64,000 nt of DNA from contig NZ_CP059564.1 in the NCBI RefSeq assembly GCF_014054525.1, forward strand, positions 816,357 through 880,356, given 5' to 3'. Within the stretch, counting starts at the first letter, position 1. Each line of letters begins with the position of its first letter. The notes under the pieces were generated by a model, which was not told where the DNA came from, ran no database searches, and saw nothing but the letters and a program-made list of their open reading frames with translations. The translations under genes and the position numbers were made by a program. The stretch comes from Alysiella filiformis (GTDB taxonomy: Bacteria > Pseudomonadota > Gammaproteobacteria > Burkholderiales > Neisseriaceae). Shown here one piece after another: positions 1-8,907 of this stretch.

Positions 1-140
1 AAACCTACTTTTAAACTGACGTAGGGGCGGATTTCATATCCGCCCTTTTTTCAATTTATTGATAAGAATGAAAATTTCTGCGAACCTAAACGGGGCAGAT
101 ATGAAATCTGCCCCTACAAACCGAGTTTTGCAAAGGTTTC
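1..140. repeat. Family A intergenic repeat, left end cut by window
   Basis: The 140 bases are identical to 29168..29307, where the complete 152-bp copy lies. The right end is TTTTGCAAAGGTTTC. Inside are two palindromes, a GGGCGGAT/ATCCGCCC stem and a GGGGCAGAT/ATCTGCCCC stem. The left inverted end is missing because the window starts inside the element. Non-coding; probably a small non-autonomous mobile element. Confidence 0.85.
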
Positions 141-402
141 AGCCTGAAAATTGAAGTTGCTGAAATACAATCAAAATGGCTGTTGTATTTCAAGTTGTTT
201 GGCTGACTTTTTCAAAAAGTCAGTCGCCCGCGCGGCGACAGAGCGCAAATCCCAAATATCCCCTTATTTCATTTTTGTTGTCTACTGTAAGGCAGCCTGA
301 AAAAAGTTCGCACATCATTTGTTTTATCTCATAAAAAGCATGACACACCATCGCAAAATCGCGTTAAAATAAGCAAAATTTCCCACCAATGAAAGGCATA
401 CC
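141..402. other. Intergenic stretch with hairpin upstream of ppk2
   Basis: No gene is seen. A perfect hairpin, CTGACTTTTT-c-AAAAAGTCAG, lies at 203..223 and is followed by a GTCGC-rich tail. It looks like a diverged relative of the family C repeat at 17112 and 41722. A partial DUS (GGCAGCCTGAA) is near 292. The ppk2 ribosome site (GAAAGG) is just before 403. Confidence 0.5.
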
Positions 403-1308
403 ATGAGCGAATTCACGCATCAACCCGACCCATTTGAAGAAATTGAACTCACACCCGAAACGCGCGTTATCGTGGACAAATGGCGCGATGTTGTTTTGGG
501 TAAAGACCCCGATTTTGCCCCCTTGCCCGAAGGCTACCCCTATGCCCAACGCATGAGCCGCAAAGAATACGAAGCAGAAAAGAAAAAACTGCAAATTGAA
601 TTGCTCAAAGTGCAAACTTGGGCAAAAGAAACCGACCAAAAAATCGTCATTTTGTTTGAAGGACGCGATGCCGCAGGCAAAGGCGGCACCATCAAACGCT
701 ATATGGAACACCTCAATCCACGCGGTGCGCGTGTGGTTGCCTTGGAAAAACCCACCGCCAAAGAACGCGGACAATGGTTTTTCCAACGCTATATTGAAAA
801 CCTGCCCACCGCAGGCGAAATTACCCTGTTTGACCGCTCATGGTACAACCGCGCAGGCGTAGAGCGCGTCATGGGCTTTTGCACCGAGGGCGAATACGCC
901 CTGTTTATGCGCCAAGCACCTGATTTTGAAAGAATGTTGGTGGACAGCGGCATTCATCTGTTTAAATTTTGGTTTTCCGTATCGCGCGATGAGCAAGCCC
1001 GCCGCTTTGTCAGCCGTTGCTACGACCCATTGAAACATTGGAAATTGTCGCCGATTGACATTCAATCGCTTGACCGTTGGCACGACTACACCGCCGCCAA
1101 AGACCACATGTTTCTCAACACCCACACGCGCTACGCCCCTTGGACGATTATCAAATCGGACGACAAAAAACGCGCTCGTTTGAATTGCATTCGCCACTTC
1201 CTGCTGAATTTGGACTACCCCAACAAAGACTTGGCAGCCATTGGCGAGTTGGACAAACACTTGGTGCTGTTCCCCAAATTGAATGAAACCAAGCACGAAC
1301 ACGGCTGA
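403..1308 (+). CDS. ppk2: Polyphosphate kinase 2 (PPK2 family)
   Basis: Cytoplasmic nucleotide kinase that transfers phosphate between polyphosphate and nucleoside diphosphates. The 301 residues match the single-domain PPK2 class. A P-loop, EGRDAAGKGG, is at about residues 86-95 and a Walker B/lid element, TLFDRSWYNRAGVE, at about 141-154; both are family hallmarks. The start at 403 is preceded by GAAAGG at a sensible distance. The gene stands alone and is followed by an inverted DUS pair. Whether it prefers ADP or GDP cannot be told from the sequence. Confidence 0.92.
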   Translation: MSEFTHQPDPFEEIELTPETRVIVDKWRDVVLGKDPDFAPLPEGYPYAQRMSRKEYEAEKKKLQIELLKVQTWAKETDQKIVILFEGRDAAGKGGTIKRYMEHLNPRGARVVALEKPTAKERGQWFFQRYIENLPTAGEITLFDRSWYNRAGVERVMGFCTEGEYALFMRQAPDFERMLVDSGIHLFKFWFSVSRDEQARRFVSRCYDPLKHWKLSPIDIQSLDRWHDYTAAKDHMFLNTHTRYAPWTIIKSDDKKRARLNCIRHFLLNLDYPNKDLAAIGELDKHLVLFPKLNETKHEHG

Positions 1309-1326
1309 TTTGCGCCAAAACAACAA

Positions 1327-1365
1327 TTCAGGCTGCCTGAATGCCATTTTCAGGCAGCCTGAATT
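1327..1365 (+). terminator. Inverted DUS pair after ppk2
   Basis: Two complete 15-base DUS sites of opposite orientation (1327..1341 and 1349..1363) are separated by seven bases and can form a 15-bp stem. There is only a weak T run after it, so termination is likely but not certain. Confidence 0.6.
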
Positions 1366-1618
1366 TGACCTCACGCACAAAAAATGCGATAATCCACCCC
1401 AATTTAAGCATACAAACAGCCGTGTTCAACGCGGCTGAAATTATTTTACAGCGCGACAAAATCAACGCGCTGGGTGGTTAGGAGGTGATGTTTTTCATCA
1501 TTGGGCGATGTGGTTTCCGCCTTTTGGCAGCTTTTGCCAATGAAAAAACCGCGTTTCAGGCAGCCTGAATGCTGCCGCACTTTAATTTTTAACTGATTAT
1601 TTGATAAGGATTTTAAAC
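1366..1618. other. Intergenic stretch upstream of rpsU
   Basis: No convincing gene. It holds another DUS near 1557..1568 and a GC-rich segment around 1447-1475 (GCGCGACAAAATCAACGCGC) that can form a short stem. The rpsU promoter must lie here, but I cannot place it with confidence. Confidence 0.4.
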
Positions 1619-1831
1619 ATGCCTTCTGTTCGTGTAAAAGAAAATGAACCCTTTGAAGTGGCAATGCGCCGTTTTAAACGTGCAATTGAAAAAACAGGTT
1701 TGCTGACCGAATTGCGCGCCCGCGAAGCCTACGAAAAACCCACCACCGAACGCAAACGCAAAAAAGCGGCTGCCGTAAAACGCTTGCAAAAACGCTTGCG
1801 CAGCCAAACTTTGCCACCCAAAATGTATTGA
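1619..1831 (+). CDS. rpsU: 30S ribosomal protein S21
   Basis: Small-subunit ribosomal protein of 70 residues. It begins [20 protein letters not shown] and has the basic, Arg/Lys-rich C-terminal half ([15 protein letters not shown]) typical of bacterial S21. Start at 1619 chosen because ATAAGGA lies about 10 bases upstream; an in-frame ATG at 1601 would add six residues not found in S21. Monocistronic here, with a clear terminator after it. In many bacteria rpsU heads the rpsU-dnaG-rpoD operon; that context is absent. Confidence 0.96.
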   Translation: MPSVRVKENEPFEVAMRRFKRAIEKTGLLTELRAREAYEKPTTERKRKKAAAVKRLQKRLRSQTLPPKMY

Positions 1832-1863
1832 TTGTTAAACCCCATTCGGTTTAATTCAAGCTC

Positions 1864-1905
1864 AAATCGCCCAATTTCGCATTGTGAATTGGGCGATTTT
1901 GTTTT
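1864..1905 (+). terminator. rpsU intrinsic terminator
   Basis: A 13-bp stem, AAATCGCCCAATT (1864..1876) with AATTGGGCGATTT (1887..1899), is followed by TGTTTT. Confidence 0.88.
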
Positions 1906-1977
1906 CAGGCAGCACATACACGATGGCAGCATATCAGTATAAAATACGGCATACTTGTATTCATCACAAAAATAAAA

Positions 1978-3414
1978 ATGAAACCCAATTTCTATCCCAT
2001 TCTCATTTTGGGGGCAACTGTGCCGCTTGCATGGGCAGACACGCTTGCCCCTGTGTCGCGCGAACCCATCGCCGACCCGTTCAGCCAGCCTGAAACGCCA
2101 TTTGACGCTTTGCCACAATCGCCCACCGCCACGCCCAATGACAACGCCCCCAATTTCAGCGAACAAGATTTGTTGCAGCAGCCACGTTTGCTGTATCAGG
2201 CTTTGGAATCGTCCGTGCTGTTGAACAATGTGGCGGCTTTGCGCGAAATCATACCGATTTACCAAAAGCTGCCTGAAAATTCAAAGCATTATGATGCCGA
2301 ATTGCTGGCACTCGCCCAAGCCAAAGTGAACGCAGCAGATGGCAACAACGCCCAAGCCGCAGACGCCTACGAAAAAGTGTTGGCACGTTATCCCAATTTG
2401 CCCACGGTGCGTTTGGATTTGGCGTTGAACCAATTTTATGCGCGACACGACCGCGCAGCTCAAAAACAATTACTTGCATTACAAAAAGATAACGCGCTGC
2501 CTGAACACATACGCCAAGGCATTGCACCTTATTTGGACGAACTCAAATCGCGCCAAAAATGGCATTTTTATGGCAGTGCCAATTTCATTCGCGACAGCAA
2601 CATCAACAATTCCCCCAAAGTGGAACGGGTAGAAATTGGCGGATTATTTTGGCAGCCGCCCAAAGCCAAACGCGCACAAGGCATAGGCTACCGTGCAGGC
2701 GCGTCCAAAGATTTGAATTTGCACAAAAATATGTTTTGGCGCAATGAGTTAGATGTGAATGGACGCGTGTATTGGAACGCCCACGATTACGATGAAATCA
2801 CCGCACGCGCCAGCACAGGTTTGGCAAAAATCGGCAAAAAACATCAACTTGCCTTTATGCCCTATTATGAGAAAGTGTGGTATGGTGGGCAGCCCTATTC
2901 GCAAGAATGGGGGGCACATTGGGAACAGCAAAGCTGGCTTAATCCACAACATCGCCTTTCCGCCGAGCTGGAAGTGGGCAAGGAGCGTTTTCGCCGCCGC
3001 CAATTGTTGCGCGATGGGGTGCGTGGCAATGCGTCATTGAACTGGCAGTTTTTTGCCAAACGCAATCAGGTTGTGTCGTTGGGATACGATTTTTCGCTCA
3101 AACAGGCGCAAGACAAAAGCGATGCCTATCGCCGACACGGTGTGCGCATGGCATGGTCGGCGCGTTGGCACAATGGTTTGGAACACAGCGTGCATGTGGG
3201 TGTGGCAAAACGCCGCTATCAAGCACCCGATTTTTTCAATATTCGCCGCAAAGACAGGGAAATCAACGCGCAAATGACTTTGGCACACCGCAAAGTGCAA
3301 TGGAAAGGCTTTCAGCCCAAATTGGTGGTGCAATGGAACAAACGCGATGGCAATAATGCTTTGTTTCATTTTAAAAAATCCAATGCGTTTTTGCAGATTC
3401 AAAAGTCGTTTTAA
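1978..3414 (+). CDS. Slam-family outer-membrane lipoprotein translocator (orphan)
   Basis: Slam proteins (surface lipoprotein assembly modulators, former DUF560) move lipoproteins such as TbpB, fHbp and HpuA to the cell surface. The 478 residues begin with a signal peptide (about 1-20, ending PLAWA). A helical TPR-like part follows to about residue 185, then a beta-rich part starting with WHFYGSANFIRDSNINN, a typical Slam barrel start. The chain ends in Phe, usual for outer-membrane barrels. Unlike most Slam genes it has no lipoprotein gene beside it: rpsU precedes it and a symporter follows on the other strand. TATAAAAT at about 1938 may be its -10 box. Family clear; substrate unknown. Confidence 0.87.
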   Translation: MKPNFYPILILGATVPLAWADTLAPVSREPIADPFSQPETPFDALPQSPTATPNDNAPNFSEQDLLQQPRLLYQALESSVLLNNVAALREIIPIYQKLPENSKHYDAELLALAQAKVNAADGNNAQAADAYEKVLARYPNLPTVRLDLALNQFYARHDRAAQKQLLALQKDNALPEHIRQGIAPYLDELKSRQKWHFYGSANFIRDSNINNSPKVERVEIGGLFWQPPKAKRAQGIGYRAGASKDLNLHKNMFWRNELDVNGRVYWNAHDYDEITARASTGLAKIGKKHQLAFMPYYEKVWYGGQPYSQEWGAHWEQQSWLNPQHRLSAELEVGKERFRRRQLLRDGVRGNASLNWQFFAKRNQVVSLGYDFSLKQAQDKSDAYRRHGVRMAWSARWHNGLEHSVHVGVAKRRYQAPDFFNIRRKDREINAQMTLAHRKVQWKGFQPKLVVQWNKRDGNNALFHFKKSNAFLQIQKSF

Positions 3415-3420
3415 AAATCT

Positions 3421-3572
3421 GAAACCTTTGTACAACTTGGTTTGTCGGGTGTAAGTTGTACCATACATGGTGTCCCATTTTGTGTTTGATTGAGCATATC
3501 AATCATTTGCAAAAGGGGCGGATATGAAATCCGCCCCTTTGTCAGTTGATAAATGGGTTGTGCAAAGGTTTC
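3421..3572. repeat. Family A repeat, 152 bp
   Basis: It runs from GAAACCTTTGTACAA to TTGTGCAAAGGTTTC and has exactly the same length as the copy at 29156..29307, but the inside is diverged. The segment at about 3514..3541 is a strong palindrome (AGGGGCGGAT/ATCCGCCCCT) followed by T on both strands. It probably ends transcription of both converging genes. Confidence 0.82.
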
Positions 3573-3586
3573 AGCCTGTTATTGCC

Positions 3587-5089
3587 TTACCAAATATCGG
3601 TTTTGATTTTGCGTTTTAAAACGGGGTGTTCGCTCAATTTGAACTCGGGTTCGGTTTTGCCCATTTTCACTTTGCTGGTGTAATCTTTCAGCAACAGCAG
3701 CACCAGTTTATACAGCAATGCAATCGCAATCAAATTGATGAGTGCCATAATGCCCATGCTCAAATCGCCCATATCCCACACAATGGCGGCTTCTTTTGCC
3801 ACCGCGCCAAAATACACAAATGCCAACACAATCATGCGAAACACCGTCATCAATGCCGCATTGCCGTGCAAATAGCGCACGTTGGTTTCTGCATAAGCAT
3901 AGTTGCCAATGATGGTGGAAAACGCAAACATAAATAAAATGACCGCCAAAAATTGTTGCGCCCAAGCACCAATTTGGCTGGATAAGGCTGCCTGCGTTAA
4001 TTGAATGCCGCTCAATTCGGGCGTGGCTTGAAAATCCGACAACAAAATGATGAATGCGGTTGCCGAACACACCAACATCGTGTCCACAAACACGCCCAGC
4101 ATTTGAATTAAACCTTGCGATGCGGGGTGTTTCACATCAGCCGCCGCCGCCGCATTGGGCGCAGAACCTTGACCTGCTTCGTTGGAATACAAACCGCGTT
4201 TGATGCCCATCATCATCGCTTGTGAAATCAAGCCACCCAACAAGCCGCCACCTGCCGCTTTGACGGTAAACGCATCTTCAAAAATCAACGCAAACATTTT
4301 GGGAATGCCACCCAAATTGGTCAAAATCACAAACAATGCCACGCCCAAATACAGCAAAGCCATCAATGGCACGATTGCTTCGGCAACACGCGCCACCCGT
4401 TTTACGCCACCAAAAATAATTGGGGCGGTCATGATAACCAATACGGCGGCAATGCCGTGTTTGTAGTTGTCCCATGTTTCTTCGCTCACGCCGTGCGATG
4501 GGGTCATGCTGGCGGCAGATTGTACGGCTTGTACAATGGTGTTGGCTTGAATGGCATTGTAAACAAAGCCAAAACACAAAATCAGGCTGACTGAAAACAA
4601 CACCGACAACCAACGTTGTCCCAAACCGTGTGCGATATAATAAGCGGGCCCGCCACGGAATAAGCCTGTTTCTTTGTCGCGCACTTTAAATAATTGCGCC
4701 AAGCTTGATTCTGCAAATGCCGATGCCATGCCGATTAAAGCCGTTACCCACATCCAAAACACGGCACCTGCGCCACCTGCGGTAATGGCAATGGCAACCC
4801 CTGCAATATTGCCCGTACCCACGCGGCTTGCCAAACCTGTTACAAAGGCTTGAAAGGCGGTGATGCCGTGTGGGTCGTTGGCGTTTTGTCGGCTGCCTTT
4901 GATTTCTTTGATGCTGCGTAAAAACAAGCGCAACTGCACCAAACCTGTGCTGATGCTGAAAAACAAACCCACACCCAACAAAATCCAAATCAGCCAATCC
5001 CACAAGGGCGAACTGATGGCATTGACCGAACAATGCACGCTTTCAAAAAAGCCTTCTTGCGCAAAGCAAGAAACGTCTTTGTTGTACAT
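3587..5089 (-). CDS. Alanine/glycine:sodium symporter (AGCS family)
   Basis: Inner-membrane transporter of 500 residues bringing in small amino acids with sodium. It has about ten hydrophobic segments and the conserved AGCS stretches RVGTGNIAGVA and NEAGQGSAPNAAAAA. The start at 5089 is supported by GGAGAGA a few bases upstream. The N-terminus (MYNKDVSCFAQEGFFESVH) is longer than in many relatives, so an internal start is possible. It converges with the orphan Slam gene and stands alone. Alanine or glycine cannot be distinguished as substrate. Confidence 0.9.
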   Translation of the reverse strand: MYNKDVSCFAQEGFFESVHCSVNAISSPLWDWLIWILLGVGLFFSISTGLVQLRLFLRSIKEIKGSRQNANDPHGITAFQAFVTGLASRVGTGNIAGVAIAITAGGAGAVFWMWVTALIGMASAFAESSLAQLFKVRDKETGLFRGGPAYYIAHGLGQRWLSVLFSVSLILCFGFVYNAIQANTIVQAVQSAASMTPSHGVSEETWDNYKHGIAAVLVIMTAPIIFGGVKRVARVAEAIVPLMALLYLGVALFVILTNLGGIPKMFALIFEDAFTVKAAGGGLLGGLISQAMMMGIKRGLYSNEAGQGSAPNAAAAADVKHPASQGLIQMLGVFVDTMLVCSATAFIILLSDFQATPELSGIQLTQAALSSQIGAWAQQFLAVILFMFAFSTIIGNYAYAETNVRYLHGNAALMTVFRMIVLAFVYFGAVAKEAAIVWDMGDLSMGIMALINLIAIALLYKLVLLLLKDYTSKVKMGKTEPEFKLSEHPVLKRKIKTDIW

Positions 5090-5315
5090 AAAATCATCTC
5101 TCCAAAAAAGGCTTTCAGGCTGCCTGAAAGCAATTTAATTGCAAAAACGTGCAATTTTAATACAATATTTACATCATTTAAATCATATTTACAAAAACAG
5201 CGTGCCATGTCTGCCCCAAAACACTCGCCCACAAGCGCACTGCTTATGGTAGTATCGCAAATGGCTTTCAGGCTGCCTGAAAACGCATTCCCCCATCATC
5301 AAAAGGAAAATTCCC

Positions 5316-6254
5316 ATGAAAATCGTTTTTTTAGACCGCGACACCCTGCCCACACGCCCATTTCACTTTGATTTTGAACACGAATATGTGGAATACGCCC
5401 TGACTTCGCCCGAAGAAACCCACGAGCGCGTGAAAGATGCCGACATCGTATTAACCAATAAAGTGGTTTTCAATCAAGAACTTTTGGCAAAATTGCCCAA
5501 TCTGAAATTGATTTGCCTTGCCGCCACAGGCTACAACAACATTGATTTACCTGCCGCCAAAAACGCAGGCGTAACCGTGTGCAACGTCCGCGCCTATGGC
5601 AACGACAGCGTGGCGCAACACGCTTTCATGATGATGTTGGCATTGAGCCGCAATTTGCCTGCCTATATGCGCGATGTGGCGGCTGGTGTGTGGCAAAACG
5701 CGCCCTTTTTCTGCCATTATGGTGCGCCCATTCACGATTTGAACGGCAAAACTTTGGCGATTTTTGGTCGCGGCAACATTGGCAAAACTTTGGCAGGCTA
5801 TGCACAAGCCTTTGGCATGAACGTGATTTTTGGCGAACACAAAAATGCCACCACCGTGCGCGAGGGCTATGTGCCATTTCAGGCAGCCATTGAACAAGCC
5901 GATTTCATTTCGCTGCATTGTCCGCTCAATGCCGACACGCAAAACATGATAGGCGAAGCCGAATTGCAAGCGATGAAACCCCACACCATTTTAATCAATG
6001 TGGGACGCGGCGGATTGGCAGACGAGCAAGCCGTGTTGGCAGCCTTAAAATACGGCAAACTGGGTGGCGCAGGCTTTGACGTGCTGACCACCGAACCGCC
6101 ACGCGAAGGCAATCCCCTGTTGGCGCATTTGCCCAATTTGATTGTTACCCCACACATGGCATGGGCAAGCAGCGAAGCCCTTGAAAACATGACCAACATT
6201 ATGGAAAAAAACGTGAATTTGTTTGTGGCAGGCACACCGCAAAACGTGCTGTAA
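5316..6254 (+). CDS. hprA: D-2-hydroxyacid dehydrogenase, hydroxypyruvate/glycerate type
   Basis: NAD(P)-dependent reduction of 2-keto acids, probably hydroxypyruvate to glycerate. In its 312 residues the Rossmann motif GRGNIG is at 151-156. The catalytic triad of the family is present as Arg231 (INVGRGG), Glu260 (TTEPP) and His280 (TPHMAW). AAGGAAA precedes the start. The gene is preceded by DUS copies and followed by a DUS-based terminator. Resemblance to Neisseria proteins annotated as glycerate dehydrogenase is from memory; substrate is inferred. Confidence 0.85.
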   Translation: MKIVFLDRDTLPTRPFHFDFEHEYVEYALTSPEETHERVKDADIVLTNKVVFNQELLAKLPNLKLICLAATGYNNIDLPAAKNAGVTVCNVRAYGNDSVAQHAFMMMLALSRNLPAYMRDVAAGVWQNAPFFCHYGAPIHDLNGKTLAIFGRGNIGKTLAGYAQAFGMNVIFGEHKNATTVREGYVPFQAAIEQADFISLHCPLNADTQNMIGEAELQAMKPHTILINVGRGGLADEQAVLAALKYGKLGGAGFDVLTTEPPREGNPLLAHLPNLIVTPHMAWASSEALENMTNIMEKNVNLFVAGTPQNVL

Positions 6255-6265
6255 CAACATAAACC

Positions 6266-6305
6266 AAGCAGCCTGAAAACCGCAATGTGTTTTCAGGCTG
6301 CTTTT
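6266..6305 (+). terminator. DUS-based terminator after hprA
   Basis: AAGCAGCCTGAAAAC pairs with GTTTTCAGGCTGCTT across a short loop and ends in TTTT. It is made of two diverged DUS in inverted orientation. Confidence 0.85.
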
Positions 6306-6321
6306 GCGATGCGCCAACGGT

Positions 6322-6621
6322 TCATTCGCGATTGCGACCGTGCCAAAAATACCGCCACACAAAGGCAGGAAATGCCGCCACCAAATACAGGCAAATCGCC
6401 ACAACATAAAATTCCCAGCCTTGACGGTGAACCATACCCGAACGGCTTTCCAGCACATAGCCCAATGCGCCAATCAACACAAAACCCAATGCCAATTCGC
6501 CCAAATGGTGCAAAATGGTTTTGTTTTTCAATGCAATAAAACCCAATCCGCGCTGCGTGATAAAAGGCAAATTGGCAAAAATCAAGGTCAAAATCAAGAG
6601 GGTGTACATGGGGGCAGTCAT
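6322..6621 (-). CDS. DUF2818-like small membrane protein
   Basis: A 99-residue inner-membrane protein with three hydrophobic segments (about 5-21, 38-57, 71-90) and a charged C-terminus (RYFWHGRNRE). It resembles the DUF2818 family of betaproteobacteria, whose function is unknown. Its start overlaps the hldA stop by four bases (ATGA), so the two are translationally coupled and probably one operon. Confidence 0.7.
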   Translation of the reverse strand: MTAPMYTLLILTLIFANLPFITQRGLGFIALKNKTILHHLGELALGFVLIGALGYVLESRSGMVHRQGWEFYVVAICLYLVAAFPAFVWRYFWHGRNRE

Positions 6622-7583
6622 GATGTGCTTTCCTGTTCTTGCGCCAAAGCCGCCGTCAATTCGTCAAAGCCACACACGGCTGTGCCGAGTTTTGCCACCA
6701 CCACGCCAGCCGCCGCATTGGCAATGTGCATAGATTCAGGCAGGCTGAAACCTGCCGCCAAACACAAACCCATCGCCCCAATCACGGTGTCGCCCGCCCC
6801 TGAAACATCGTACACTTCTTGGGCGCGGGTGGCTTGGTGGTCAATTTGGTTTTCGCGATACAAACTCATGCCCTCTTCGCTGCGTGTGAGCAACAAGGCT
6901 TCCAAGCCCAAATTTTCGCGTAATTGTTGGGCTTTGCGCGTGAGGCTGTTTTCGCTGTACCAACTGCCCACGGCTTCGCGCAATTCGGCACGGTTGGGCG
7001 TGAGCAAGGTGGCGTTGGCGTATTTGTCGTAATCGCTGCCTTTGGGGTCAATCAACACGGGTTTGCCGATGGCGCGCGCGGTGGCAATCATCACCGCCAC
7101 ATGGTTCAACACGCCTTTGCCATAATCGGACAAAATCACCACATCATATTGCCCCACCAATTTGCCAAATTGCTGCAACACATCGTTCAGGCTGCCTGAA
7201 TCGGGATTTTCTTCAAAATCCAAACGAATAAGCTGTTGATTTCTGGACAAAACGCGCAATTTTACCGTGGTGGGCGCGTGTTGGCTGCGTAAAATGTGGT
7301 TGGCAATGCCATCTTGCGCCAGCAAATCGGCAAGCGTATCCGCCGCCTCATCATCGCCCGACACCGACAACAACGCCACTTGCCCACCCAAAGCGGCAAT
7401 GTTACGCGCCACATTGGCTGCACCGCCTGCGCGGTGTTCGGTTTTGCCAATTTTGGCAATGGGAACAGGGGCTTCTGGCGAAATGCGGCTCACATCGCCA
7501 AACCAATAGCGGTCGAGCATCACATCGCCCACCACCAAAACTTTGGCATTTTGAAATTGAGAGATTTGGGGTAAATTTTTCAT
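6618..7583 (-). CDS. hldA: D-glycero-beta-D-manno-heptose-7-phosphate kinase
   Basis: PfkB/ribokinase-fold sugar kinase for the ADP-heptose used in the LOS inner core. The 321 residues match single-domain HldA (also called RfaE1) rather than the bifunctional HldE. Visible motifs are GDVMLDRYWFGDVSRISPEAPVP at the N-terminus (about 19-41), GGAANVARN at about 53-61, and the PfkB signature VSGAGDTVIGAM near 263. A DUS is embedded in the coding sequence near 7189-7202 (peptide SGSLN). Downstream it overlaps the DUF2818 gene. Confidence 0.93.
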   Translation of the reverse strand: MKNLPQISQFQNAKVLVVGDVMLDRYWFGDVSRISPEAPVPIAKIGKTEHRAGGAANVARNIAALGGQVALLSVSGDDEAADTLADLLAQDGIANHILRSQHAPTTVKLRVLSRNQQLIRLDFEENPDSGSLNDVLQQFGKLVGQYDVVILSDYGKGVLNHVAVMIATARAIGKPVLIDPKGSDYDKYANATLLTPNRAELREAVGSWYSENSLTRKAQQLRENLGLEALLLTRSEEGMSLYRENQIDHQATRAQEVYDVSGAGDTVIGAMGLCLAAGFSLPESMHIANAAAGVVVAKLGTAVCGFDELTAALAQEQESTS

Positions 7584-7612
7584 TTTATTTCATTATTTCG
7601 TTAAATGGGTTT

Positions 7613-8359
7613 TCAGGCAGCCTGAACAAGACTCGCCGCCTGCTGATTGATTTCACGCAACAACGCCACAGGATTATCGGCTTGGGTAATCGGTCGCCCC
7701 ATGACCAAATAGCTAGAACCTGCTGCAAGTGCTTGTTTGGGTGTCATGATTCGGCGTTGGTCGTCTGCATTGTGGGCGGTGTCCAAGCGGATACCAGGGG
7801 TAACCAACCAAAAATCATCGCCCAAATTTTGGCGCAACAAAGCCGATTCTTGCGCGGAACACACCACACCGTCCAAGCCCGAATTTTGCGCCAATTTTGC
7901 CCATTTCAACACCAAATCTTGCGGATTTTCAGGCAGCCCAATTTCCGCCAAATCGCTTTCGCTCATGCTGGTCAGCACGGTTACGCCAATCAATTTGGGG
8001 CGATGTGTGTGCTGGGCAAGGGCTTCGGCAGCCGCTTCCATCATGCGTCTGCCGCCCGAAACGTGCATGTCCACCAACCACACGCCCATGTCTGCCGCGA
8101 CCTTGCAGGCTTGCGCGACCGTGTTGGGAATGTCGTGGTATTTCAAATCCAAAAACACCTTAAAACCTTGATGTATCAGCTTTTCCACCAAATGCCGACC
8201 TGTGGCGGTAAACAATTCCTTGCCAATTTTCAACTGGCACAAGCTGGGGTCTAGCTGACGAACAAAATGCAAAGTCTCATTTTCATTGGCAAAATCCAAC
8301 GCCACAATCACGGGCGTGGGGGTGTTTTCAGATGGGGCATCTAAAATTAAAGGGTTCAT
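7613..8359 (-). CDS. pyrF: Orotidine 5'-phosphate decarboxylase
   Basis: Last step of UMP synthesis. The 248 residues have the typical length. The catalytic motif DLKYHDIPNT is at 71-80 (Asp71, Lys73, Asp76), and the phosphate-binding end MTPKQALAAGSSYLVMGRPI is near the C-terminus. A TIM-barrel start (VIVALDF) is at 17-23. It lies 30 bases upstream of hldA on the same strand with a DUS across its stop region. The N-terminal ten residues are poorly conserved, so the exact start is less certain. Confidence 0.95.
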   Translation of the reverse strand: MNPLILDAPSENTPTPVIVALDFANENETLHFVRQLDPSLCQLKIGKELFTATGRHLVEKLIHQGFKVFLDLKYHDIPNTVAQACKVAADMGVWLVDMHVSGGRRMMEAAAEALAQHTHRPKLIGVTVLTSMSESDLAEIGLPENPQDLVLKWAKLAQNSGLDGVVCSAQESALLRQNLGDDFWLVTPGIRLDTAHNADDQRRIMTPKQALAAGSSYLVMGRPITQADNPVALLREINQQAASLVQAA

Positions 8360-8381
8360 TTTATTGTCCTTTTTTCAATAA

Positions 8382-8903
8382 TCAATAAGCTTTTTTCTGT
8401 TTCCATTTCAATCTGAACCATTGCACCAGTGTAATCAAAACGGCGGCAACAATCGTATGAATCAGCGCATCCAACCACATAAACCAACCCGTTAATTGAT
8501 GTGATAAAGGTATGATTTTTTGATTTTTTGCATCAAATCGGTAACGATAAACGGCTTGATACAACTTGGTTTTGAATTTCAATTCATAAACGTGATTGTG
8601 TGCAACATTCAATTCTGCATCAAAATGTTGATGTGGAAATTGTGCATTCTGCTCCCATGGTCGGGTAATATCGCCTTTCAAATCAAAATCATCGTACAAG
8701 ATAATATGGGGGACAGTTTGGTCGTCAAACAATCGGGTTGCGATTGGAAAAGGCTTGGGCGCAGGATTTTTATCATTAAAAACATGGGTGTGCCAACGCG
8801 GTAACACCATGCCCCCCATCAGCAAAAAGAAAAACAATAAGCCAATTAACGTCATGATTTGAAATGATTTATTGTTTTTCTTGTGTTTGTGTTTTCGGTT
8901 CAT
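8382..8903 (-). CDS. Unknown two-helix membrane protein, paralogue 1
   Basis: I do not recognise a family. From MNRKHKHKK it has 173 residues: a basic N-terminus, one membrane helix at about 17-34, a soluble middle with FPHQHFDAEL and VYELKFKTKLYQAVYRYRFD, a second helix near 140-160 (LIHTIVAAVLITLVQWF) and a basic tail. It is clearly paralogous to the next gene upstream (8908..9429): same length, same TFFHIG-less layout, and shared blocks such as QFPHQHFDAE/QFPYQNLDAE. The start at 8903 follows the upstream stop by four bases; an upstream ATG at 8963 would overlap it. Confidence 0.72.
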   Translation of the reverse strand: MNRKHKHKKNNKSFQIMTLIGLLFFFLLMGGMVLPRWHTHVFNDKNPAPKPFPIATRLFDDQTVPHIILYDDFDLKGDITRPWEQNAQFPHQHFDAELNVAHNHVYELKFKTKLYQAVYRYRFDAKNQKIIPLSHQLTGWFMWLDALIHTIVAAVLITLVQWFRLKWKQKKAY

Positions 8904-8907
8904 GGTA

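Noticed and set aside
6304-7032. 242-residue forward frame over hldA and the DUF2818 gene
   Set aside because: Shadow of two supported minus-strand genes.
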